A stretch of 64,000 bases of DNA from Diphasiastrum complanatum. Lineage: Eukaryota > Streptophyta > Lycopodiopsida > Lycopodiales > Lycopodiaceae. How positions within the stretch are numbered: the first letter of the stretch is position 1; each line of letters begins with the position of its first letter. This document shows, piece by piece, positions 55,901-64,000 of the stretch. The stretch is from positions 749,001 to 813,000 of the forward strand of contig CM055096.1 in assembly GCA_029204225.1 (NCBI GenBank). Reading direction: 5' to 3'. The position numbers and the translations under genes were made by a program. A model generated the notes under the pieces. That model did not search any database. It was not told the DNA's origin and worked only from the letters and a program-made list of their open reading frames with translations.

Positions 55901-56582
55901 TGTTAAAAATTCACAATTCTAGCTTGACTAGTTTTGGTCATATGACTTGTAAATAGTTAGATGGTCATGATGTGGCTTGTCACACGTGCCAAATAGCATA
56001 GGATTCCATTAATAAGGATGTTCTCAAGTAGACCTAAGTGTTAGAACCTTTGGAATGAGTCCAAATTATGCTTAGATACAAGGGAGAAAAAATAGGAGCT
56101 ATTTTTGGTAATTTTTGCATTGTTGAGGGATCTCCAAGATTCCAACCCTAACTTGGTAGGAATGAAAGATCCACCAAAATTAGCATTAGGGATAGGTTTA
56201 GGGCTACTCATACCTGCCCAAAACCGTGATGGATCATGTATATATAGGTGATGATATCTCACCAAAATCAATCAAGCAATTTCATGTTTTTTCTCTCATA
56301 ATGGTGCAATTGCTCTCTATGTTCATAATTGTTTGAGTACTTGTGATTACTAATGATTATAGGATTGAATGTAGGTCTGGTGTACAGTACTCAGACTGTG
56401 GGAGGCCGTACTTTCACACGTGTGAAGCCTTCTTCAAGGATTTGGGCCATTTAGTGAGGTTCAAGCATAGGTTTTTGATGGATTTTGATGGTTCAACTTG
56501 TGCTAATCTTATGAAATCATAATCTATTGTTTTCCTCATCATTTCAAGTGTTTTAGGATCCTTATTTGCTGTAATTTTTACA
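55901..56582 (+). repeat. 5' LTR of young copia
   Basis: TGTTAAAAATTCACAATTC ... GTAATTTTTACA. Contains a TATATATA-like stretch (56237-56246) that may be the promoter and CACACGTGTGA near the end. The minus-strand frame 56041-56271 is a shadow that recurs in the other LTR. Confidence 0.93.
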
Positions 56583-57393
56583 TGGTATCAGAGCCTAAAG
56601 GCTGAAATGAGCTAAATCCTTGGTTTGCATTCAATTTTATCACAATTTTTGATCTAAATCTTGTGTAGATTGGATCTTAGCATCTAGTATTGATTCTAGA
56701 ACTCAAAGTGAGTCAAATACATTGGAGATTGGTGTTGTGTGACTTCATTTGCAGGTGTTTAGGTGTCTAAAACCAGAGGCAAAGTTGAATTCAATTCACA
56801 TTACCAAGATAGCAAGTTTTGCTTGCTCCAAGCATTGATTTCTAAGCGAGTTTTGGAGGTGATTTCATAGAGAAGGCTTTCTAGCATTCAAGGAGAGGGA
56901 AGATCAGAGTTTTGGGGACTATTCAAGGCTGTTCTAAGGTGTAGTAGGCACCTCCTAAAGTGATTTAGGTTCAGTCCAACCATTGCTTGACTTATGCACC
57001 AAATTAGATCAATTTTTCATCAATTTTGATCATTTTTTGCTTGTGATTGGATAGTAGATTGTGTTGCATCCTCATTAAGTTCCATTTAGATCTTTTACAA
57101 GTGATTTTGGAAGTATATTAGGTTGCTGAAATTCACTCTTTATCAGATCATTTGGAAGCTTTAATGTTCTTTATAGAAAGAGGAGCAATTCTACTAGTAT
57201 TGTCTACTTCAATCAAGCAAGTGCATTGTTTCTAGTATTCTATGATTTGATTTTGTTAGAGATCATTCTTAGATCTTTATAGGAAGTCTATTACTGATCT
57301 TTTCAGGTCCCTAAGAAGTGGGATAAGGTAGACCTTCAATCAAATCAATAGAAGTAACCTTCATTTGTGTCAAGTCCTTGATTAGGAGACTAG
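56583..57393 (+). other. Primer-binding site and leader of young copia
   Basis: TGGTATCAGAGCC followed by about 800 bases of non-coding AT-rich leader before the gag ATG. Confidence 0.8.
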
Positions 57394-58866
57394 ATGGCAT
57401 CTATAAATGCATATCTTTTGGATACTAATGAAAGGCTCAACAAAACTAACTATTCCATATGGAAAGTTAGAATGGAATCTATCATGATCATGCAAGATCT
57501 GATGGAAATTGTAAATGGTAAGGAGGGTGGACCTATTCATCCTCAAGAAAAAGCCAAATACATCAAGAGGTGCAATGTTGCACTACATTGCATAAAAATG
57601 AATGTTGCAAATGAACTCTTAAGAGAGGTAGGAGATTGCACTTCAGCTCAAGATGCTTGGGAGACTTTGCAAAAGGTCTATGAATCCAAGAACCAAACTA
57701 GAATGTTAGCTTTGAAGAATCAAATCTATAGAAGCTATCAAAAGAAAGGAGAGAGTGCACATACTTTTGTCCTAAGAGTAAAGGAATTGAACAAAGAGCT
57801 AGCCTTTATAGGTGACCCTATCAAGGATGAAGAGCTTGTTCAACTCATATTGAATGGACTAAGCTTTGAATTTGACAATTTGGTTCAGGGATATGCAATT
57901 ATGGGTAAGCTACCCATACTTGAAGAACTCCAAGGCACGCTCATGGCCGAGGAATCAAGAAGGAGCCAAATGCAAGAGAGGATGGATAGGCTTTCCATCC
58001 AAGGTGGAGATGACCAAGCTCTCTTCACCAAAGGAAAAGGCAAGTCCAAAGGCAAAGGATCAACATTCAAGAAGTCTACAAAGCTTGAGGATCAAGAAGG
58101 ACCCCCAAAGGCATCTCCATCAACCACCAAAGTCAAGAAGGACAAATCAAAGGTGAAGTGCTACTATTGTAGCAAGATGGGGCATTATGCCTCGGAATGC
58201 TTCAAGAGGAAGCAAGATCAAAGCCAAGCCAACATGAGCAAAGAGGAGGAGGAGGAGAGTTCACATGAGGACTCTCTCATGATGTCCATATTTTCTTCAA
58301 CAAGCTTCAAAGGAGAAGATCCTTGGTGGATTGACTCGGGTGCTAGTTCACACATGACTAGTAAAAGGGAGTTTTTCTCTTCTCTCTTATCTTATGATGG
58401 ACCTATAAAGTCTATCTATACAGCAAATGATGAAGCTTGTAAGATTGAAGGAGTTGGTAGCATTCCCCTTTGCTTAGGATCTCCCAAAAAGATCAACATA
58501 GAAGGTGTTTTGTACATTCCTACAATAACAAAGAATCTACTAAGTGTTGGCCAAATGGTAGACAATGGTTTCAATGTTGACTTTGCTTCAAATGAATGTT
58601 TCATCAAGAAGAAGGGTAAGATAGTGGCTAAGGGCACTAGACTTGGCAAACTTTATAAGCTGGATGCATTTGTGGATACTAATGTTGTCATGTTGGCCGA
58701 GAAGAGCAAGATATCTACCTTTACTTTATGGCACAAAAGACTTGGACATGTCAACTCGGGTTCCATGGAGGCTATGATCAAGGAGGAGTATGCTTTAGGC
58801 CTACCAAGGTCTATTGGGAAGGAAGACAAGGTTTGTGAAGCTTGTGCCTTATCCAAGGCACATTAG
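57394..58866 (+). CDS. copia Gag-protease and pre-integrase
   Basis: 490 codons from ATG. Capsid region (LNKTNYSIWKVRMESIM, YESKNQTRMLALKNQIY, LVQLILNGLSFEFDNLVQ), basic linker with KGKGKSKGKGS, zinc knuckle CYYCSKMGHYASEC near residues 252-265, protease WWIDSGASSHMTSKREF near residues 310-326, pre-integrase LWHKRLGHVNSGSM and CEACALSKAH at the end. The TAG at 58864 lies inside a domain (next residues KVFPNS), so it is a premature stop; CAG to TAG would explain it. Confidence 0.9.
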   Translation: MASINAYLLDTNERLNKTNYSIWKVRMESIMIMQDLMEIVNGKEGGPIHPQEKAKYIKRCNVALHCIKMNVANELLREVGDCTSAQDAWETLQKVYESKNQTRMLALKNQIYRSYQKKGESAHTFVLRVKELNKELAFIGDPIKDEELVQLILNGLSFEFDNLVQGYAIMGKLPILEELQGTLMAEESRRSQMQERMDRLSIQGGDDQALFTKGKGKSKGKGSTFKKSTKLEDQEGPPKASPSTTKVKKDKSKVKCYYCSKMGHYASECFKRKQDQSQANMSKEEEEESSHEDSLMMSIFSSTSFKGEDPWWIDSGASSHMTSKREFFSSLLSYDGPIKSIYTANDEACKIEGVGSIPLCLGSPKKINIEGVLYIPTITKNLLSVGQMVDNGFNVDFASNECFIKKKGKIVAKGTRLGKLYKLDAFVDTNVVMLAEKSKISTFTLWHKRLGHVNSGSMEAMIKEEYALGLPRSIGKEDKVCEACALSKAH

Positions 58867-60927
58867 AAGGTGTTTCCTAACTCCATCACAAAGTCATCTC
58901 ATCCTCTTGAACTCATACACTCGGATGTGCACATTGCTAGCACCAAATCTAATGGAGGTTCATCCATGTTTTTAACCTTCATTGATGACTACTCAAGATA
59001 TTGTTGGGTGTTCTTACTTTCCTTCAAGTCTCAAGTATTTGATACTTTTGTAAAGTTCAAGTTGTTTGTGGAAAAGCATCATAATCATAGCATCAAGATT
59101 CTTAGAAGTGACAATGGTGGAGAATTCATCTCCAATGAGTTCAAGGCCTTTTGTGAGGAGGAAGGGATCAAGAAAGAGACTTCTTGTCCTTACACTCCTC
59201 AACAAAATGGAGTTGCTGAAAGAAGGAATAGAACATTATGTGAATGTTCTAAGGCTTTAAGATTAGATGCTTGTTTGCCCAAATCCTTTTGGGGTGAGTC
59301 TCTTGTATGTGCAAACTACTTGATGAATAGGGTGTCTTGCAAAGCAATTGAAGGCAAAACTCCATATGAGATGTTGCATGGAAAGAAACCCAATCTTAAT
59401 CACTTGAAAGTTTTTGGGTGTATATGTTATGTGCATGTGCCATTGGAAACAAGAACCAAGGAGGATCCATCTTCCACAAGAGGGATCATGCTTGGATATG
59501 CAAGCTCAAGCAAGGGCTACAAAGTCTATCTCCCATCCTTGAACAAATTTGTTGTTTCAAGGGATGTCATCTTTGATGAACATCATATGCATATGCTTGA
59601 AGAAGGCTCAAGTGCTCCAACAATCAAGAAGAAGATGGCCGAGGAGCAAGATCTTGGTTTTGAGGAGGAGCAAGCACCAAACCCACCTATCACACCAAGG
59701 AGATCTTCAAGGGCAAAAGTGGAGCCATCAAGGCTCACATATCAAGGCAAAGGACAGCAAGTTGAGGGTATATCATCCACTTCTTATGCTTTATCTAGTT
59801 TTGAAGAACCGTCTAATGTTGAAGATGCATTGAACTCCAAAGAATGGTATAAAGCTATGTTGGATGAGTATGATGCCTTGATTGAGAATGAAACTTGGTT
59901 GCTTGTTGAGAGACCTCAAAGGAATGTAATAGGATGCAAGTGGGTCTTCAAGCTTAAGTTGAATGCAAATGGGAGTGTTAACAAACATAAAGCAAGATTA
60001 GTTGCAAAAGGTTATGCTCAAGAGAGAGGGATAGACTATGAGGAAACTTTTGCACCCGTGGCCAAGATGGTCACAATAAGACTAATCATTGCACTTGCAT
60101 CACATTTTGGATGGATTCTATGTCAAATGGATGTCTCTAATGCTTTCTTGAATGGTTTTTTGGAAGAGGATATCTATATGGAGCAGCCACAAGGGTTCAT
60201 CAAGCATGGAATGGAGAACAAAGTATGCCATCTCCAAAGAAGCATCTATGGCTTGAAGCAAGCCTCGAGATCTTGGAATTTAAGACTACATTGCTATCTT
60301 ATTTCACTTTCTTTTGTTCAAAGTGAATATGATCCCACTCTTTACATTAAGTTTGATGATGTTGGTATTGTACTTTTACTCATTTATGTAGATGACATCA
60401 TCATTAGTGGAAATAGTGTTGATGGTATTGAAAAAATCAAGATAGATCTATCCTTAGAGTTCAAGATGGTAGATCTAGGGTGTCTTCACTTCATCTTAGG
60501 CATAGAAGTACTTAGAGGGTCTGATTTTATCTTTATAAGTCAAGTAAACTATGCTCAAAGTCTTTTGAAGAAGTTTAAGATGGAAGTATGCAAAAGTGTT
60601 GACACACCAATGGAGCAAGATGTAAAAGTGCCAAATGAAGATGATGAAAGATCCTTCATGGACATCACTTTGTTTAGGCAACTTATAGGTTCCTTAATGT
60701 GGATCACTATAACTAGACCAGATCTTAGCTTTAGTGTATGTAGGTTGAGCCAATCCATGCAAAAGCCATTGAATATCCATTGGAAAAAGGCTAAGAGGAT
60801 TCTAAGATACATCTCGGGTACATTGGATTTTGGGATTCTATATAGAGGAGATGTGATTAACCTTCATGAATTTAGTGATTCAGATTTTGCAGGGGACAAG
60901 AGGGATAGGAAATCAACAAGTGCCTAA
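58867..60927 (+). CDS. copia integrase and reverse transcriptase
   Basis: Same frame as the preceding gag after the TAG. Integrase: LELIHSDVH, FIDDYSRYCWV, LRSDNGGEFISNEF, NGVAERRNRT. RT: WVFKLKLNANGSVNKHKARL, QMDVSNAFLNGFLEEDIYM, QRSIYGLKQASRSWN, LLLIYVDDIIISG, FRQLIGSLMWITITRPDL. RNase H begins FSDSDFAGDKRDRKSTSA and is cut by TAA at 60925. All catalytic residues expected for integrase and RT are present. Confidence 0.92.
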   Translation, partial: KVFPNSITKSSHPLELIHSDVHIASTKSNGGSSMFLTFIDDYSRYCWVFLLSFKSQVFDTFVKFKLFVEKHHNHSIKILRSDNGGEFISNEFKAFCEEEGIKKETSCPYTPQQNGVAERRNRTLCECSKALRLDACLPKSFWGESLVCANYLMNRVSCKAIEGKTPYEMLHGKKPNLNHLKVFGCICYVHVPLETRTKEDPSSTRGIMLGYASSSKGYKVYLPSLNKFVVSRDVIFDEHHMHMLEEGSSAPTIKKKMAEEQDLGFEEEQAPNPPITPRRSSRAKVEPSRLTYQGKGQQVEGISSTSYALSSFEEPSNVEDALNSKEWYKAMLDEYDALIENETWLLVERPQRNVIGCKWVFKLKLNANGSVNKHKARLVAKGYAQERGIDYEETFAPVAKMVTIRLIIALASHFGWILCQMDVSNAFLNGFLEEDIYMEQPQGFIKHGMENKVCHLQRSIYGLKQASRSWNLRLHCYLISLSFVQSEYDPTLYIKFDDVGIVLLLIYVDDIIISGNSVDGIEKIKIDLSLEFKMVDLGCLHFILGIEVLRGSDFIFISQVNYAQSLLKKFKMEVCKSVDTPMEQDVKVPNEDDERSFMDITLFRQLIGSLMWITITRPDLSFSVCRLSQSMQKPLNIHWKKAKRILRYISGTLDFGILYRGDVINLHEFSDSDFAGDKRDRKSTSA

Positions 60928-61350
60928 TCAACTTTCATAGGAGAAGGTGTGGTTTCATGGCTTTCAAAAAAGCAAGAAACTATATCTCTATCTTCAACCG
61001 AGGCCGAGTACAAAGCTTTGACAACCACTACAAAGGAGGTACTTTGGATCAAGAGATTATTGGTGGAACTAAAGATCATGGATTCAGAGGAGGCACCAAT
61101 CATCTACAATGACAATATATCAGCCCAACACCTTGCATCTAACCCAATCTTCCATGCAAGGTCTAAGCACATTGAGATATGCCATCACTTTGTGAGAGAA
61201 ATGGTGCAAGCCAAGGAGATTGCTTTGGAGCATGTTCCAAGCAATGAATGTGTAGCTGATCTACTTACTAAACCACTTCAAAAGACACCTTTTATGAAGT
61301 TCAGATCATCACTTGGAGTGATTAGTAAAGCAATGATTGAACCAAGCTAG
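60928..61350 (+). CDS. copia RNase H C-terminal part
   Basis: In frame with the upstream ORF after TAA 60925: [68 protein letters not shown]. Ends TAG 15 bases before the polypurine tract. Confidence 0.9.
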   Translation, partial: STFIGEGVVSWLSKKQETISLSSTEAEYKALTTTTKEVLWIKRLLVELKIMDSEEAPIIYNDNISAQHLASNPIFHARSKHIEICHHFVREMVQAKEIALEHVPSNECVADLLTKPLQKTPFMKFRSSLGVISKAMIEPS

Positions 61351-61364
61351 ATAGTGAGGAGGAG

Positions 61365-62046
61365 TGTTAAAAATTCACAATTCTAGCTTGACTAGTTTTG
61401 GTCATATGACTTGTAAATAGTTAGATGGTCATGATGTGGCTTGTCACACGTGCCAAATAGCATAGGATTCCATTCATAAGGATGTTCTCAAGTAGACCTA
61501 AGTGTTAGAACCTTTGGAATGAGTCCAAATTATGCTTAGATACAAGGGAGAAAAAATAGGAGCTATTTTTGGTAATTTTTGCATTATTGAGGGATCTCCA
61601 AGATTCCAACCCTAACTTGGTAGGGATGAAAGATCCACCAAAATTAGCATTAGGGATAGGTTTAGGGCTACTCATACCTGCCCAAAACCGTGATGGATCA
61701 TGTATATATAGGTGATGATATCTCACCAAAATCAATCAAGCAATTTCATGTTTTTTCTCTCATAATGGTGCAATTGCTCTCTATGTTCATAATTGTTTGA
61801 GTACTTGTGATTACTAATGATTATAGGATTGAATGTAGGTCTGGTGTACAGTACTCAGACTGTGGGAGGCCGTACTTTCACACGTGTGAAGCCTTCTTCA
61901 AGGATTTGGGCCATTTAGTGAGGTTCAAGCATAGGTTTTTGATGGATTTTGATGGTTCAACTTGTGCTAATCTTATGAAATCATAATCTATTGTTTCCCT
62001 CATCATTTCAAGTGTTTTAGGATCCTTATTTGCTGTAATTTTTACA
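61365..62046 (+). repeat. 3' LTR of young copia
   Basis: 682 bases, same ends as the 5' LTR. Differences seen: CATTCATAAG versus CATTAATAAG, GCATTATTG versus GCATTGTTG, GTAGGGATG versus GTAGGAATG, TGTTTCCC versus TGTTTTCC. Confidence 0.93.
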
Positions 62047-62329
62047 AAAAATTGAAGACTACGGGTGTGCCGCTCCCTCGAAAAGGTCTAATTAATAATT
62101 AGGCTAAATGTATGTTCAATTATACCGTCAGAGGTATATTTAACTAAGAGTTTAAATTACTCTAGTTTAATATGTCGATTCATATTTAGTCGTTTCGCGT
62201 AAATGACCTAATGAAGGTTATCCAAGACATCATTTCACTTATGGAGGTCTTGTCCTTAGATATAAGACAAGTCTTTAGGAATTATATTCGCAAAAAAATG
62301 ATATAGGCCTCTTCATGATTTATATTTAT

Positions 62330-63240
62330 CCGGCTCATATCTTCATATTCGAGTATATCATGAAATATTTAGGTTGTGTCGTACTATACCAACAAGGTTG
62401 ATATAGATTTTGTAGTAAATAATGTCGTTCCCACAAAGGACAAATTTAGAAAGTTATGTATTTGGTACAATTATGACAAATGGTTTCGAGTATCATTCTG
62501 GTTGTTGACAAACATTAAAAAGTAACCAGTATTACTTGTGTTTGGGGTGTGTAATGTTAATAATTTCAGAACCAATTTGGCCTTTATTAAATCGAATGAA
62601 ACGCGTTCTACAGTGAGATGTTATCAGAGTAGTACAACAGTACTACACTCTGGCTAATTAAGGTGTCAACAAAGAGTCGAGAAATGTTCGATATATTCGT
62701 TGTTGTGCAGACCATTAATTAATCGCGTTCGTGAACTGTTCGCTTCTAGACAAAAGTCCTCAACAACTTAAGTCCAAATTAATGGTTAAAGAACACAAAT
62801 AGTTTTAGAGCACGTTAGAAACTTATGTCAATTACAATCAGGAATACAGATCAAAGACTCAATTCTTCAGACAGGGACTATCATCTCATATGTATACATA
62901 CAGCTTTTTTCAATGATCGTGTTAGACTGTACCAAATGTAGTCGTTATTCGAGTGCCGAAAAGAAAGAATTCGCGACAGACGAATAAGATGATTTTAAGA
63001 TAGTTTTTTAGAGCATATTTTACATATACACAACAAATGACTGTAAGGCGCTAGAGAGTCTATCTGATCAGAGAGTAATTCATGTAATGCGTTAGAGATT
63101 GCTAGTAGACTCAGGATCACTCACACTCAACAGTGCGGAGAATAGAGATAAGGGAGAATAACTCTCAGCACTCTATTCACTTCTTCAACCACTTACATAT
63201 GCATAAACTCTTCTCTCTCGATGCTTGAGACTAGTGTAGA
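62330..63240. repeat. ~0.9-kb repeat, right copy
   Basis: Direct, diverged copy of 54985-55900. It is followed directly by a gypsy-like gag/protease region, which suggests an LTR or 5' leader of a gypsy element. 62047-62330 holds nothing recognisable. Confidence 0.55.
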
Positions 63241-64000
63241 AAAAAAAAGATATCAGGATATGAGGCAATGGATTAAACATATGCCAGAAAAAGAGGAGCT
63301 TGAAGCTGCTAGAGCAACAGCCGAAGTTCGTTCTTCACCATTGCAGTCACCAGAAAATTCAGATACAGATATGAACGTTCAGTTGCATCATCATGAAGAA
63401 CCTTTCAAGATGACTGAACCAGAAGCACTACAAACATAACTGCTCATGAATATTTTGTCTAGTAAGATCAATATTTCGTTGGGAGAGTTCCTGAAGTTGG
63501 GCCAAAAACAAAAGAAGTATTAGCGCAAAAGTTAACTCAAGCTGAACCAGAAGCCCATCAGGAGCCACTTTTTTGTGCTGGATTTGAAGAATCTAACGAA
63601 GTACTCCATGTCGAAGTAGCTTGGGAAAGTGAACAAAAAAAAATCACCCTACCGATACAGCATAGACAATTTCCTAATGAAGAAGTTGTGATAGATGGCG
63701 GTTCGGAAGTTAACCTGATTTCTACAAAGCTATGTGCAAAATGGGCCTTACAAAGATAAAACATGCGACTTTTGCCATTAAGCTAGCTGATCAGTCTGCG
63801 AGGAATGGTTGAAGATATACTTGTCAAAATCGCCAGAGTACAGTTCGTCATTACTTTCGTAGTAATGGACTCACCAGAAGCACCAAATGTCTACCGAGTC
63901 TTATTGGGACGCCCATGGTTACGAGTTGCGCAAGTAATTCATAACTAGGGTACCAAAAAATTCCTGCTAAGAAGGCTAAGCAAAGATCTAAGACAAGTCC
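63221..64000 (+). pseudogene. Ty3/gypsy gag end and aspartic protease, cut by window edge
   Basis: Frame 63221-63439 (MRQWIKHMPEKEELEAARAT) precedes a frame with AQKLTQAEPEAHQEPLF, then EEVVIDGGSEVNLISTKLC, the retropepsin-type active site (DGGS for DSGS/DTGS), then LLGRPWL-like sequence near 63905 broken by frameshifts. Continues beyond the right edge. Confidence 0.6.

Larger units (their letters stand above)
55901..62046 (+). mobile_element. Nearly intact young Ty1/copia element (6.1 kb)
   Basis: LTRs 55901-56582 and 61365-62046 are each 682 bases and differ at about four positions, implying a recent insertion. Primer-binding site TGGTATCAGAGCC starts at 56583. Polypurine tract GTGAGGAGGAG ends at 61364. 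One long reading frame from 57394 to 61350 codes gag, protease, integrase, RT and RNase H, interrupted only by TAG at 58864 and TAA at 60925. The flanks (CTTTG left, AAAAA right) do not form a target duplication. Confidence 0.93.

Noticed and set aside
56041-56271. 76-codon minus frame, identical again at 61505-61735
   Set aside because: Shadow ORF inside the two LTRs.

Overview
This is a plant nuclear genomic window: spliced genes with GT-AG introns, a host gene of land-plant type, and a background made mostly of LTR retrotransposons (Ty1/copia and Ty3/gypsy), one LINE and very long GA/CT microsatellites. The low gene density and TE-filled introns fit a large-genome land plant (fern, lycophyte or gymnosperm would all be plausible). 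The species cannot be fixed from the sequence alone.

The main host gene lies on the minus strand and occupies at least 1360-27589. It encodes an EH-domain (EPS15/Pan1-like) protein of the type found in the plant TPLATE endocytosis complex. I can place five exons: 27461-27589, 23268-24180, 22894-23151, 10195-10394 and 1360-1434. Their splice phases all agree, giving about 525 codons; the gene continues past the left edge. Intron 1 (3.3 kb) holds a copia remnant. Intron 3 (12.5 kb) holds a complete but RT-less copia element, a minus-strand copia gag and a decayed minus-strand LTR element. Intron 4 (8.8 kb) holds a decayed gypsy element and a LINE with its RT region missing. A GA tract and a three-copy tandem repeat lie just upstream of the start codon.

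From 28.5 to 31.3 kb I see no gene. From 31.3 to 52 kb the window is nested and tandem retroelements: a minus copia (32.3-35.0 kb), a 5'-truncated plus copia pol (35.2-38.1 kb), a tandem LTR-internal-LTR-internal copia array on the minus strand (38.8-43.9 kb) interrupted by a plus copia, a minus copia RT fragment (43.9-44.8 kb), a minus array of short LTR elements sharing an LTR (44.8-49.6 kb; long GA/CT arrays lie inside the LTRs), and a plus gypsy pol (49.6-51.8 kb).

At 52.5-55 kb two convergent, spliced, decaying genes occur: an unrecognised plus-strand gene with an in-frame TGA, and a minus-strand Ulp1/C48 protease-like gene whose first exon carries a histone H3 C-terminal segment. From 55.9 to 62.0 kb lies a nearly intact young copia element (682-bp LTRs differing at about 4 positions, two stop codons), flanked by two diverged copies of a ~0.9-kb sequence. 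A gypsy gag/protease fragment runs off the right end.

The most unusual signals are the dispersed exons of the EH gene, the H3-Ulp1 chimera, and a set of short modules in which one 5-8 base word and its reverse complement recur, each locus using a different word.
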